From Pelagibacterium sp. 26DY04 (GTDB lineage Bacteria; Pseudomonadota; Alphaproteobacteria; Rhizobiales; Devosiaceae), in assembly GCF_031202305.1 (NCBI RefSeq), contig NZ_CP101731.1, positions 1,178,001-1,242,000 of the forward strand: a stretch of DNA of 64,000 bases. The letters are read 5' to 3'. This document shows, in pieces, positions 34,107 through 42,505 of this stretch (position 1 is its first letter; every line of letters begins with the position of its first letter). The notes under the pieces were generated by a model. It made no database searches, was not told the origin of the DNA, and saw only the letters and a program-made list of their open reading frames with translations. Made by a program: the position numbers and the translations under genes.

Positions 34107-35063
34107 ATGCCAAAACTTTCCCGATTTGCGCTGGCCGGATTTGCCATGCTGGCCGGTATCGGCTCGAGTGCTGTCGCTTGGGCACAAGCTTATCCCGAGC
34201 GTGACGTGACGCTGGTGGTGCAGAGTTCGGCTGGCGGGGGCAGCGACATCTTTGCCCGAACCATCGCCGCCCAGATGTCCGAACTGGAACTGGTCGAGCG
34301 CGCGCTGCTCGTCGAAAACCGCCCCGGCGGTTCGGGAACCGTGGCCTATGCCTATACGGCGGGGCAGGCGGGCAACCCCTATGTGCTCCAGACTATTGCC
34401 TCGAGCTTTTTCACCACCCCGTTGCTCGGCCAATCGCCGGTTGGACCTGATGATTTCACGCCTGTCGCGGCCATCGCCGGCGATCCCTATGTGCTGGCCG
34501 TCAATGGCCAGTCCGAGATCCAGACGCTGGAGGATCTCAAGGACGCCGGATCGCTTACGGCCGGCACCACCGGCGTGGTCAACGACCAGACGATCCTGTC
34601 GTCCCTGCTGTCGGAAGCGGCGGGCATCGAAATCCGCAACGTTCCGTTCGACGGCTCGGGCGAGGAGATGAGCGCAGTACTAGGTGGACACGTCGATCTG
34701 ATTTTCGGTAATCCCTCGGAAATCGGCGAGCAGATCGAAGCTGGTGAATTGCGTGCCCTGGCGGTTTCGACGGCGGAGCGGCTCGAAAGCATGCCCGACG
34801 TGCCGACATTCATCGAGCAGGGCTATGACATCGAGCACGTACAGCTCCGCGCCATCGTGATGCCCGCCGACGTGCCGCAGGAGGCCCTCGATTATTGGGT
34901 CGAGCGCTTTGAAGCGCTGGCGACCAGCGATCTCTGGCGCGAGGAATACGTCAATCGTCACAATCTCGAAGCGCGCTTCGTTGCCGGCGAGGAGCTCCAG
35001 GCGCTGTTCGACCAGACGAACGCGACCTTCGATGCCCTCATGACCGAAGCCGGCCTGATCTAA
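34107..35063 (+). CDS. Tripartite tricarboxylate transporter binding protein (TctC/Bug family)
   Basis: A 318-residue periplasmic receptor with a signal peptide ending near AVAWAQ. Family features: YPERDVTLVVQSSAGGGSDIFAR at the mature N-terminus, LLVENRPGGSGTVAY, and the C-terminal half with LRALAVSTAERLESMPDVPTF. Bug proteins capture carboxylates for TctA/TctB. AGGAGG precedes the ATG. First gene of a unit with tctB, tctA, a GntR regulator and an enolase-superfamily enzyme, so the ligand is likely that enzyme's acid-sugar or carboxylate substrate. Confidence 0.92.
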   Translation: MPKLSRFALAGFAMLAGIGSSAVAWAQAYPERDVTLVVQSSAGGGSDIFARTIAAQMSELELVERALLVENRPGGSGTVAYAYTAGQAGNPYVLQTIASSFFTTPLLGQSPVGPDDFTPVAAIAGDPYVLAVNGQSEIQTLEDLKDAGSLTAGTTGVVNDQTILSSLLSEAAGIEIRNVPFDGSGEEMSAVLGGHVDLIFGNPSEIGEQIEAGELRALAVSTAERLESMPDVPTFIEQGYDIEHVQLRAIVMPADVPQEALDYWVERFEALATSDLWREEYVNRHNLEARFVAGEELQALFDQTNATFDALMTEAGLI

Positions 35064-35112
35064 CCGATCGGGCAACGGGATGGCCTCAGGGCCATCCCGA
35101 AGGGAGGATATG

Positions 35113-35580
35113 ATGAGCATCAAGCTGCTCGATATCGTGTTGGCCGCGCTGTTCCTGGCGTTCGGGCTCTATGTGATCGGCTCGGCTTTCGCATTCGGGA
35201 TCACCAGCGATACGGGGCCGGGTTCGGGGACCTTTCCGCTGATTGCGGGATTGCTGATGGCCGTCTTTGCCGGCGGCACCCTTTACCGCGCATTGCGGCG
35301 CGAGAATGCGCCCGGGGCAGCCATTGGAATTGGAGAGGCGGCCCGAGTCGCCGGTCTTCTGGCGCTGCTGGGCCTATACATCGCCGCTTTCGAGCCGCTC
35401 GGGGCCTTCCTGCCGCTGCCGTTCCTGATTATCGGCAGCAGCCTCATCATCCACTGGCGGACCGATCCGATGTGGCTCGCCCAACTCGGGGCGCTGGCGC
35501 TGGGCTTTACGGTGGTCTGCTACCTCGTCTTTGCGGTGTTCCTGCGCGTCCTGCTGCCGACCGGACCTTTAGGGTTCTGA
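35113..35580 (+). CDS. Tripartite tricarboxylate transporter small membrane subunit TctB
   Basis: A 155-residue protein with four predicted helices (starting LLDIVLAALFLAFGLYVIGS), typical of the poorly conserved TctB subunit. Of two adjacent ATGs, 35113 has the better distance to AGGGAGG (35101-35107). It lies between the receptor and TctA genes, as usual for this transporter class. Confidence 0.85.
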   Translation: MSIKLLDIVLAALFLAFGLYVIGSAFAFGITSDTGPGSGTFPLIAGLLMAVFAGGTLYRALRRENAPGAAIGIGEAARVAGLLALLGLYIAAFEPLGAFLPLPFLIIGSSLIIHWRTDPMWLAQLGALALGFTVVCYLVFAVFLRVLLPTGPLGF

Positions 35581-35611
35581 GCGCAGGCGAGCAACAAGCG
35601 AGATCAATGAA

Positions 35612-37123
35612 ATGGAAACCCTCGACCTTCTCCTGCAGGGACTGGCCAGCGCGCTGGCGTTCGACAATCTGATTGCCGTCCTGATCGGAGTGCTGCTCGG
35701 TCTTGCCGTTGGGGCTTTGCCCGCCCTGGGCCCGGCCGCAGGCGTTGCGATCCTTTTGCCGGCCATCGTCAATCTCGACCCGACCGTCGCGATCGCCGGT
35801 TTGGCCGGTGTCTACTATGGTGCCATGTATGGCGGCGCCGTCACCTCGATCCTGATCGGTGTGCCCGGCGATTCATCATCCATGATGACCATCGTTGACG
35901 GCTATCCGCTGGCCAAGAAGGGGCAGGCGGGCAGGGCACTGGGCATGGCGGTCTATGCCTCCTTTGTCGGCGGCCTGATCAGTCTCGTTCTGATGACGTT
36001 CCTCAGCGCTCCGGTGGCGCGGACCGCGCTGGCCTTCGGCCCGGTGGAAATGACGGCCATCATCGTCCTGGCGTTGTGTCTTGTGACGGTTCTGGGGGAG
36101 GATGATGTTTTCAAGGGATACCTGGGCCTGGGTTTCGGCCTCTGGATCGGCATGATCGGCCTCGATCCGGTCAGCGGCACGCCGCGCTTCACCTTCAACA
36201 ATTTCCATCTTCTCGAAGGCATCGACTTCACCATAGTGGTGGTCGGCATGTATGGGCTCGGCCAGATTTTTGCCGCGCTGGGCCAAGGGCAGGGCGGCAA
36301 AGCCGAGACGGCGGCTTATACCCTCAAGAGCCTGTTCCCGCGCTTTTCCGATTTTCTGAAGTGCAAATGGACGCTTGTGACGTCCTCCTTGATCGGCTTC
36401 GTGGTGGGTATCCTGCCGGGGGCGGGGGCGACGGCGGCGACGATCTTTTCCTATGCCGTCGCCAAACGCACCAGCAAGACACCCGAGGAATTCGGCTCGG
36501 GCGCCATTGAGGGCGTGGCGGCCCCCGAAGCGAGCAACAACGCTGCGTCCTATTCGGCGATGATCCCACTCTTTACCCTGGGCATTCCCGGCTCGGGGAC
36601 AACGGCGGTGATGCTGGGCGGGCTGTTGATGCTGGGACTGGAGCCGGGGCCACGGCTGTTCTCCCAGCAGCCAGAATTCATCTGGTCGCTCATCGGCACC
36701 TTCTATATCGGCAATATCAGCCTCGTTTTCCTTACGCTGGCGCTCATTCCGGTTCTGGCGGCGCTGGTGTTCCTGAAGAACGCGATCCTGTTCCCGATCG
36801 TCATCGGCGTTGTGTTCTTCGGCGTCTATTCGGTCGGCTATTCGGTGATGGATGTGGTGATCGCCGCGCTGTTCGGGCTCGCCGGCTATGTCTTCACAAA
36901 GGCACGCTACCCGATGCTGCCTATCCTGCTTGGCGTCATCCTTGGGCCGCTGCTCGAGCGGGCGATCCGGCGTAGCCTCATCATATCGCAGGGTGACGTG
37001 GGGATATTCTTCAGCAGCGCGATCTCGGTCGTGGTGTTTGGCGCCGCAATCGTGCTGTTCGTCTATGGCGTGATCTGGCCGGCGGTAAAGTCGGCGATGG
37101 GCAAACGCGCTCAGGAGGCATGA
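35612..37123 (+). CDS. Tripartite tricarboxylate transporter large membrane subunit TctA
   Basis: A 503-residue permease with about eleven to twelve helices. TctA signatures are clear: GVLLGLAVGALPALGPAAGVA near the start, YYGAMYGGAVTSILIGVPGDSSS, the mid-protein repeat GFVVGILPGAGATAATIFSYA and IPLFTLGIPGSGTTAVMLGG. It forms the channel for the carboxylate captured by the receptor encoded at 34107. It ends 1 bp before the TTG start of the GntR gene. Confidence 0.94.
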   Translation: METLDLLLQGLASALAFDNLIAVLIGVLLGLAVGALPALGPAAGVAILLPAIVNLDPTVAIAGLAGVYYGAMYGGAVTSILIGVPGDSSSMMTIVDGYPLAKKGQAGRALGMAVYASFVGGLISLVLMTFLSAPVARTALAFGPVEMTAIIVLALCLVTVLGEDDVFKGYLGLGFGLWIGMIGLDPVSGTPRFTFNNFHLLEGIDFTIVVVGMYGLGQIFAALGQGQGGKAETAAYTLKSLFPRFSDFLKCKWTLVTSSLIGFVVGILPGAGATAATIFSYAVAKRTSKTPEEFGSGAIEGVAAPEASNNAASYSAMIPLFTLGIPGSGTTAVMLGGLLMLGLEPGPRLFSQQPEFIWSLIGTFYIGNISLVFLTLALIPVLAALVFLKNAILFPIVIGVVFFGVYSVGYSVMDVVIAALFGLAGYVFTKARYPMLPILLGVILGPLLERAIRRSLIISQGDVGIFFSSAISVVVFGAAIVLFVYGVIWPAVKSAMGKRAQEA

Positions 37124-37124
37124 T

Positions 37125-37853
37125 TTGAGCATCGAACATTACAACGCAACCAGCCTCTCGCAGAACCAGTCGGTTTCGTCCTGGGCTTTCGAGGAACTCT
37201 CGCGCCGGATCATCGAGGGGCGGCTGTCGCCCGGCGCCAAGATCACCGAGGAGGCGCTGGTCAAGGAACTTGGCGCGAGCCGCACGCCGCTGCGCGAGGC
37301 GATCAAGCAGCTCGAGGAGCTTGGACTGATCGTGCGGGAACGCAACCGGACGCTGAGGGTCGCTCCGCTCCAAAGCGCCGAACTCATCGAACTCGTGCGG
37401 CTGCGCGAGCATCTCGAGGGGCTGGCGGCCTATGAAGTGACCCGGCTGGTCGCGCTGGGCGAGGCGGATACGCAGCAGCTCTGGAACATCATCGAGCAGC
37501 TTGAACAGGCAGAAAACCGCCTTGAAGGTGCGCGGCGGATCGACCGGATCTTCGAATTGGGCACCCAGTTCCACGCCACCCTTGTGGCCGCCAGCGGCAT
37601 GGGGCGTGTGGTGCGCATTCATGCCGGACTGCAGCTTGCCCTGGCGCGCTACCGCCTAGTCAACGCCACCGACGGGCGGCGGTTGGTGCATCGCTCGCAC
37701 GAACACCGCGACATCGTCGACGCCATTGAGGCCGGCGATCCGGAGGCGGCCGAACGCGCCATGCGCCAGCACATCCGCGAAGGTCTCAAGGCCTACACGA
37801 CCAACGCCGCCGCCAGCGAGCAGGCGGACGAACTGCGCCCTTTCAAAGACTGA
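37125..37853 (+). CDS. GntR-family regulator, FCD subgroup
   Basis: A 242-residue regulator starting at TTG, supported by AGGAGG 6 bp upstream. The N-terminal winged helix (RRIIEGRLSPGAKITEEALVKELGASRTPLREAIKQLEELGLI) is followed by an all-helical FCD ligand-binding domain (about 90-235). That domain has conserved positions such as LVRLREHLEG, FHATLVAASG and SHEHRDIVDAIEAGDPEAAE. FCD regulators sense carboxylates. It probably represses the transporter operon and may bind the palindrome near 34042. Confidence 0.92.
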   Translation: MSIEHYNATSLSQNQSVSSWAFEELSRRIIEGRLSPGAKITEEALVKELGASRTPLREAIKQLEELGLIVRERNRTLRVAPLQSAELIELVRLREHLEGLAAYEVTRLVALGEADTQQLWNIIEQLEQAENRLEGARRIDRIFELGTQFHATLVAASGMGRVVRIHAGLQLALARYRLVNATDGRRLVHRSHEHRDIVDAIEAGDPEAAERAMRQHIREGLKAYTTNAAASEQADELRPFKD

Positions 37854-37882
37854 ATAAATCACTCGTTACGGACGGAAAGCCC

Positions 37883-39049
37883 ATGCTCAACCAGACCTAC
37901 ATGCACGAGACCGAAGTCGTCGAAGCCAAACAGACGATCGCGCGCATGACCATTCACAACCTGCAGAACATCCCGATCGATCCGCCGCCCTATCGCGACA
38001 AGCCGAACAAGGAAGCCGCGCTGTTGCTCGAAATCGAGACCAATGACGGGATCAAGGGCTATTCGACAAGCGGCTACACCCATCATGCCGCCATCGATTT
38101 CCTCGAGAATTGGGTGGCGCCGCGCATCATCGAATACCGCTGCGACCCGTTCCGGACCGACCGGATCATTCAGCTTTTCGACCGCCACACCTGGGAACGT
38201 CCGCTCGGCCGCATGCTGGTGGCGGCGCTTGCGATGATCGATATCGCGTGCTGGGACATCAAGGGCAAGACGCTGGGCAAGCCGGTGCACCACCTGCTCG
38301 GCGGCGCGCGCGACAGGGTGCCGGTCTATGTCACCCATGGCGCGGCCTATGACGGTGCGCCGGTCTATTCGCGCGAGGAACTCGCCGCCGAGGCGGCACA
38401 TCTGGTCAAGCTGGGCAACACGCATCTTAAGAACACCGTCGGGCGCCAAGCCATTCCCGATCCGGTGGATGACTATCACCGGATGGCGGCCATGCGCGAG
38501 GCGGTGGGACCGGACGTCAAGCTTTCCATGGACGGCAATCTGCGCATGTCGCTGCCCGAGGCGATCAAGCTCTGCAATCTTTGCGAAGAGCTGGACATCG
38601 CCTTCATCGAGGAGCCGATCCACTACAACGATCCGCGCAACCTCGCGCATTTGCGCACCCGGACAACCATTCCGGTGGCGGCGGCGGAAAACGAGAAGTT
38701 CTCAGCCCTCGCGCTGCTGCAGGCCGATGCGGTGGATATTTTACAGCCCAACGTCAACAATGATGGCGGCTACACTGCCGGCATGCGGATCGCGGCCCTG
38801 GCCCGCGCCTACAACGTGCCGCTCGGGCATGGCAACGGCAACGGGCCGCACAATATCGCGCTGCATGCGGGCGTCGCCCATGGCGGCCTAGTCGAGTACC
38901 ACTTCCACAAGTGGATGGCCTATAACGCTATCTTCAAGGCGGTGCCCCAGCCGGTCGATGGTTGGCTCGAAGTGTCGCAGGAGCCGGGCCTGGGGCTCGA
39001 TCCCAAGGACGGACTGATCGAGGAATATTCGGTCAAGTCCAGACACTAG
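37883..39049 (+). CDS. Mandelate racemase/muconate lactonizing enzyme (enolase superfamily) protein
   Basis: A 388-residue enolase-superfamily enzyme. The three metal ligands are Asp217 (LSMDGNL), Glu243 (FIEEPI) and Glu269 (AAENEK), evenly spaced 26 residues apart. His316 in LGHGNGNGPH may act as a catalytic base on the last strand. The second strand reads LKNTVG: Lys183 is present but Thr185 replaces the usual second basic residue of KxK or KxH motifs. This points to a dehydratase or other non-racemase member. It ends the carboxylate catabolic unit. Substrate not identifiable by eye. Confidence 0.88.
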   Translation: MLNQTYMHETEVVEAKQTIARMTIHNLQNIPIDPPPYRDKPNKEAALLLEIETNDGIKGYSTSGYTHHAAIDFLENWVAPRIIEYRCDPFRTDRIIQLFDRHTWERPLGRMLVAALAMIDIACWDIKGKTLGKPVHHLLGGARDRVPVYVTHGAAYDGAPVYSREELAAEAAHLVKLGNTHLKNTVGRQAIPDPVDDYHRMAAMREAVGPDVKLSMDGNLRMSLPEAIKLCNLCEELDIAFIEEPIHYNDPRNLAHLRTRTTIPVAAAENEKFSALALLQADAVDILQPNVNNDGGYTAGMRIAALARAYNVPLGHGNGNGPHNIALHAGVAHGGLVEYHFHKWMAYNAIFKAVPQPVDGWLEVSQEPGLGLDPKDGLIEEYSVKSRH

Positions 39050-39144
39050 CCCGGCGGCGGGTTGTGTATCGGGCGATGCGCGATTAAGTGAGGGAAAGGC
39101 GTGGCGTTGGCGCCTTTCCGATCATTTCGCACCCGACCAGGTAC

Positions 39145-40140
39145 ATGGAACTCGAACAGTCCCGCAAATTTTCCGTCGCGCCCATGATGGATTGGACAGA
39201 TAGGCACTGCCGGTATCTTCATCGGCAACTGTCGTCCCGCGCGCTGTTGTTTACCGAGATGGTCACCAGCGCGGCGCTGGTGCGTGGGGATGTCGAGCGC
39301 TTGCTGGGGTATGATGACAGCGAGCACCCCGTCGCCGTGCAGCTCGGGGGTTCGGATCCGCGAGAGTTGGCGCTGGCGGTCGCGATCTGTGACCGGTTCG
39401 GCTATGACGAGATCAACCTTAATGTCGGGTGTCCGTCCGATCGGGTGCAGTCGGGCAAGTTCGGCGCCTGTCTCATGGCGGAGCCGGATCTGGTGGCCGA
39501 ATGCCTCAAGGCGATGCGCGGGGCGACCGATACGCCGGTCACCGTCAAGTGCCGGATCGGAATCGACGATCAGGATTCGGAAGCCGATCTCAACCGCTTC
39601 GTCGACGCGGTGATCCCGACGGGCATCGACGCGCTTTACGTGCATGCGCGCAAAGCCTGGCTCAAGGGGCTCTCGCCCAAGGAAAACCGGGATATCCCGC
39701 CGCTGGACTACGACCGGGTCTATCGCCTCAAGCAGCGGCTGGGCGACTTTCCGGTGATGATCAATGGCGGCATCAAGACGCTCGATGAGTGTGACGGTCA
39801 TCTCGAGCGCGTCGATGGCGTGATGCTCGGCCGCGTCGCCTATCACGAGCCGATGATCCTGGCCGAGGTCGATGCCCGTTATTTCGGAGAGACGAGCGAG
39901 CCCAAGAGCCTCGACGAAATCGAAGCAGCCATGACCGCCTATGCCGAGCGCGAGCGCGGCAAGGGCACACGGCTCAACCAGATCACGCGGCACATGCTGG
40001 GGCTGGCGAATGGGCTGCCCGGCGCGAGGCGATTCCGGCAGATCCTCTCGGTGGAGGCCTGCAAGCAGGGCGCTGGACCGGAGGTGATCGCAGCGGCGTT
40101 CGCGCAGGTGCGCGGGGTGTCCGAGAGCAACGTTGCTTAA
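39145..40140 (+). CDS. dusA: tRNA-dihydrouridine(20/20a) synthase
   Basis: A 331-residue flavoenzyme reducing uridines in the tRNA D-loop with NADPH. Signatures: FSVAPMMDWTDRHCRYLHR at the start, the catalytic-cysteine segment NLNVGCPSDRVQSGKFGACLM, and YVHARKAWLKGLSPKENR, which is typical of DusA rather than DusB/C. The start at 39145 gives the normal DusA length; the frame is open to 39088 but without a ribosome site. It converges with the methyltransferase gene, 2 bp between stops. Confidence 0.95.
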   Translation: MELEQSRKFSVAPMMDWTDRHCRYLHRQLSSRALLFTEMVTSAALVRGDVERLLGYDDSEHPVAVQLGGSDPRELALAVAICDRFGYDEINLNVGCPSDRVQSGKFGACLMAEPDLVAECLKAMRGATDTPVTVKCRIGIDDQDSEADLNRFVDAVIPTGIDALYVHARKAWLKGLSPKENRDIPPLDYDRVYRLKQRLGDFPVMINGGIKTLDECDGHLERVDGVMLGRVAYHEPMILAEVDARYFGETSEPKSLDEIEAAMTAYAERERGKGTRLNQITRHMLGLANGLPGARRFRQILSVEACKQGAGPEVIAAAFAQVRGVSESNVA

Positions 40141-40142
40141 GT

Positions 40143-40766
40143 CTAGCCTGGCTTCCGGGCGATCAGAAACAGCGCCGCCTTTTTACCCGGTTGCCAGCGA
40201 TGGACGATGGTGAAGCCGGCAGCTTGAAATTTGCCGACGAGATCGTCCGCGCTCATGAACGTGAGATGAGGCAGCTTGCCGATGGCCTTGCCGAGCGGAG
40301 CGACATATTTGAACCAGGGCATGATGTCGTTCATGCAAGCCGTGCTGGAGACGAAATAGCCGCCCGGCACCAGCATCTCGCGCACCTTGGCGATGACGGC
40401 ATCGACGTCCTCGAGCAGATGCAGGATGCTCAGGCCCAGCACCATGTCATAGCGTTCTTGAGGCATCGGAAGCGTGGTGATGTCGCCCAATTCGAACGTT
40501 ACGTTCTCGACCCCGGCCTCGCGTGCCCTGGCGCGGGCGAATTCGAGCATCTTTTCGGAAAAGTCGATGGCCCGGATATGGGCGACATGCGGAGCATGAC
40601 GGATCGCGGTGCCGCCGGTGCCGCAGCCGAACTCGAGGAGCCGCATGCCGGGGCGCAGAAGCTTGCGTGTCTCTTCCAGCTTGGTTTGATAGGCCGCTTC
40701 GTCCGCAATCGGTGATGCTGCGTAGCGGCTGGCTAGCTTGTTCCAGAACCCACTCGCTTCGGCCAT
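40143..40766 (-). CDS. Class I SAM-dependent methyltransferase
   Basis: A 207-residue protein with the Rossmann motifs of class I methyltransferases: motif I RLLEFGCGTGGTAIRHA, IRAIDFSEKMLEFARARA, and the motif near YDMVLGLSILHLLEDVDAVI. The C-terminal part (GYFVSSTACMNDIMPWFKYV) is like several UbiE-like small-molecule methyltransferases. Substrate unknown. The ATG is supported by GGGGGAGA just upstream on the minus strand. Confidence 0.87.
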   Translation of the reverse strand: MAEASGFWNKLASRYAASPIADEAAYQTKLEETRKLLRPGMRLLEFGCGTGGTAIRHAPHVAHIRAIDFSEKMLEFARARAREAGVENVTFELGDITTLPMPQERYDMVLGLSILHLLEDVDAVIAKVREMLVPGGYFVSSTACMNDIMPWFKYVAPLGKAIGKLPHLTFMSADDLVGKFQAAGFTIVHRWQPGKKAALFLIARKPG

Positions 40767-40832
40767 GATCGGATCTCCCCCGGTGCCTGATCGTGTCCGA
40801 GAGTTGCATATCCGATGCTGAATTTGAATGAC

Positions 40833-40953
40833 GCTGGAGCCGAGGATTTGATTGCATCAAGTCCTCGGCTCCAGCCTTTTGTTTTGTCGCGTGTCCGAAC
40901 CGCAAAACCGTTCCATCCCCGGCCGAGCCGGGGACATGCTTTTGCTGGACACG
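40833..40953. repeat. Compound hairpin repeat (long hairpin plus RIME-like element, copy 2)
   Basis: First part: GCTGGAGCCGAGGA (40833-40846) and TCCTCGGCTCCAGC (40862-40875) pair perfectly; the stem continues through TTGAT/ATCAA to a 3-nt loop. Second part: CGTGTCC (40890-40896) and GGACACG (40947-40953) enclose an inner CCCCGGC-cga-GCCGGGG hairpin, in the style of the element at 23353. The block fills the gap between the protease and methyltransferase genes and could act as a terminator or mRNA boundary. Confidence 0.7.
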
Positions 40954-40955
40954 CT

Positions 40956-41642
40956 CTAGTTATGCAGCTCCAGCGAATCCTGGCTGACGCTGTAGCGCGA
41001 GAGCGTTTCGAGGAACGTCATGCCCAAAAGAGATGTGTCGAGCGCGTTGTCCTCGACGACGAAAGCCCGGATGTCGTGGCGCAGGATATTGCCCACTTCG
41101 ATGGTCTTGAGGCGGATGGGCGCGGCCCGGCCTTCGCCATTGGCCGTCTGCACGGGAACGGAATAGTTGAGCGAGGCCGTATCGATGCCGGCCGCCTGGG
41201 CATCGCGCAGCGAGAGGACCACGGCGCTGGCGCCGGTATCGAAGATCATCGGGACGGGGACGCCGTTGACGACGGAATCCACCCGAAAGCTGCCGCCGAA
41301 CGAGCGCGAAATGTGGACGTTGCCCGATTGCGGATCGACGATGGCGACGCCCGGTTGCAGTGCGCCCACGATGCGCTGGCCCATGCGCTGCAGGTCGCCG
41401 CGATAGGTGTAGCCCAGAATGAGAACGGCGCCGATGGCGAGCCAGACGAGAAAGCCCGAGAGGATTTCGCCCAGCCTGTGGCGGCGCCCCACCAATGCGC
41501 TCGCCAGCAGCGTGCCGATCACCACCAGCGGGATGGCGCTCGCGGTTTGTGCCTGCGTCAGCCCGAATACGGCCCCCGCATCGGCGCTGATCGCGATGGC
41601 GAGGCCGACGGTGATGAGGATGGCGAAGGCGACAAACAGCAT
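40956..41642 (-). CDS. TIGR02281-type clan AA aspartic protease, membrane-anchored
   Basis: A 228-residue protein with about three N-terminal membrane helices (to roughly residue 80) and a retroviral-type aspartic protease domain. The active-site motif IFDTGASAVVLS holds Asp135; downstream VGNILRHDIRAFVVED and LLGMTFLETLSRYSV are family marks. It probably works as a dimer in the periplasm. The frame runs upstream into cobS, but the ATG at 41642 leaves a normal 16-bp gap after the cobS stop. Target proteins are unknown. Confidence 0.85.
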   Translation of the reverse strand: MLFVAFAILITVGLAIAISADAGAVFGLTQAQTASAIPLVVIGTLLASALVGRRHRLGEILSGFLVWLAIGAVLILGYTYRGDLQRMGQRIVGALQPGVAIVDPQSGNVHISRSFGGSFRVDSVVNGVPVPMIFDTGASAVVLSLRDAQAAGIDTASLNYSVPVQTANGEGRAAPIRLKTIEVGNILRHDIRAFVVEDNALDTSLLGMTFLETLSRYSVSQDSLELHN

Positions 41643-41658
41643 GCGGAATCCGAAAAGC

Positions 41659-42441
41659 TCAACCGACCATATGCATAAAGGTGCCCAATAGGGCGATTTC
41701 AAGCAGGGCGTTGAGCGCTCCGATCAGATCCCCGGTCTGTCCGCCCACCAGCCGGTCACAAAGCCGTGTCCAGCCCCAGCCGATGAGAACAGCCAGAGCC
41801 GCAGCAATGACACCGCCCCAGATGCCAACGAAGGGCAGCGCGAGGGCCGATGCCAAGGCAAGGGCGAGAACGAGCCCGATCGCAAATCCGTTCCCGGAAA
41901 CCTGACCCGCCGTAGCGGCCGCGCCCGTCGCGCGGGCAGGGGGAAGGGCGAAGGCGACATAGATCGATCCGGAGCGCGCCAGTACGGCGGCGGCGAGCCA
42001 GACAAGGGCGCCCTCCAGCGCATCGTGCGCCGCAAGAGCCGAAAGCGCGGCGACCTTGAGCCCGACGACGAAGACGATGGTCAGCACGCCATAGGTGCCG
42101 TGGCGGCTGTCTTTTAAAATTTCCAGCCGGCGCTCCCGCGTCGACCCGCCGAACAGGCCGTCCGCGGCGTCGGCGGCCGCGTCCTCGCTCATCGCGCCGG
42201 TGACGATCGCCGACAGCGCGGCGGCGAGGAATGCGGAAAAGAGCGGGTCGAGGCCGGCGCGGCTGGCGGCGAACAGGAGAAGGGCGGGCAAGGCTGCGAT
42301 GGCGAGACTGGCGAACGGCAATACCCTCGCGATTCTGTCGAGATTCGGGGTCGCATGCGGGCTCGAGCCCGTTGGGAGGCGCGAAAAAAAGCGGATGGCC
42401 ATAACGAAACCGGCGATGGGATTGTCGTCGGACGCCCTCAA
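41659..42441 (-). CDS. cobS: Adenosylcobinamide-GDP ribazoletransferase
   Basis: A 260-residue membrane protein that joins adenosylcobinamide-GDP with alpha-ribazole, the last assembly step of coenzyme B12. Family marks: FFSRLPTG near the start, the acidic signature SEDAAADAADGLFGGSTRERRLEILKDSRHGTYG (metal and GDP binding), and several helices after it. It diverges from cobT, which makes the alpha-ribazole phosphate precursor, across a 64-bp gap. Confidence 0.94.
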   Translation of the reverse strand: MRASDDNPIAGFVMAIRFFSRLPTGSSPHATPNLDRIARVLPFASLAIAALPALLLFAASRAGLDPLFSAFLAAALSAIVTGAMSEDAAADAADGLFGGSTRERRLEILKDSRHGTYGVLTIVFVVGLKVAALSALAAHDALEGALVWLAAAVLARSGSIYVAFALPPARATGAAATAGQVSGNGFAIGLVLALALASALALPFVGIWGGVIAAALAVLIGWGWTRLCDRLVGGQTGDLIGALNALLEIALLGTFMHMVG

Positions 42442-42505
42442 TTGCGTTTTTCCTCGGCTTGGCCCAAAAGTGCACCCCTCTTACCATCCGAATCCGGGAG
42501 CCGCC

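Noticed and set aside
42442..42505. Possible cobalamin riboswitch between cobS and cobT
   Set aside because: The gap is only 64 bp and contains no B12-box-like sequence; a riboswitch needs far more space.
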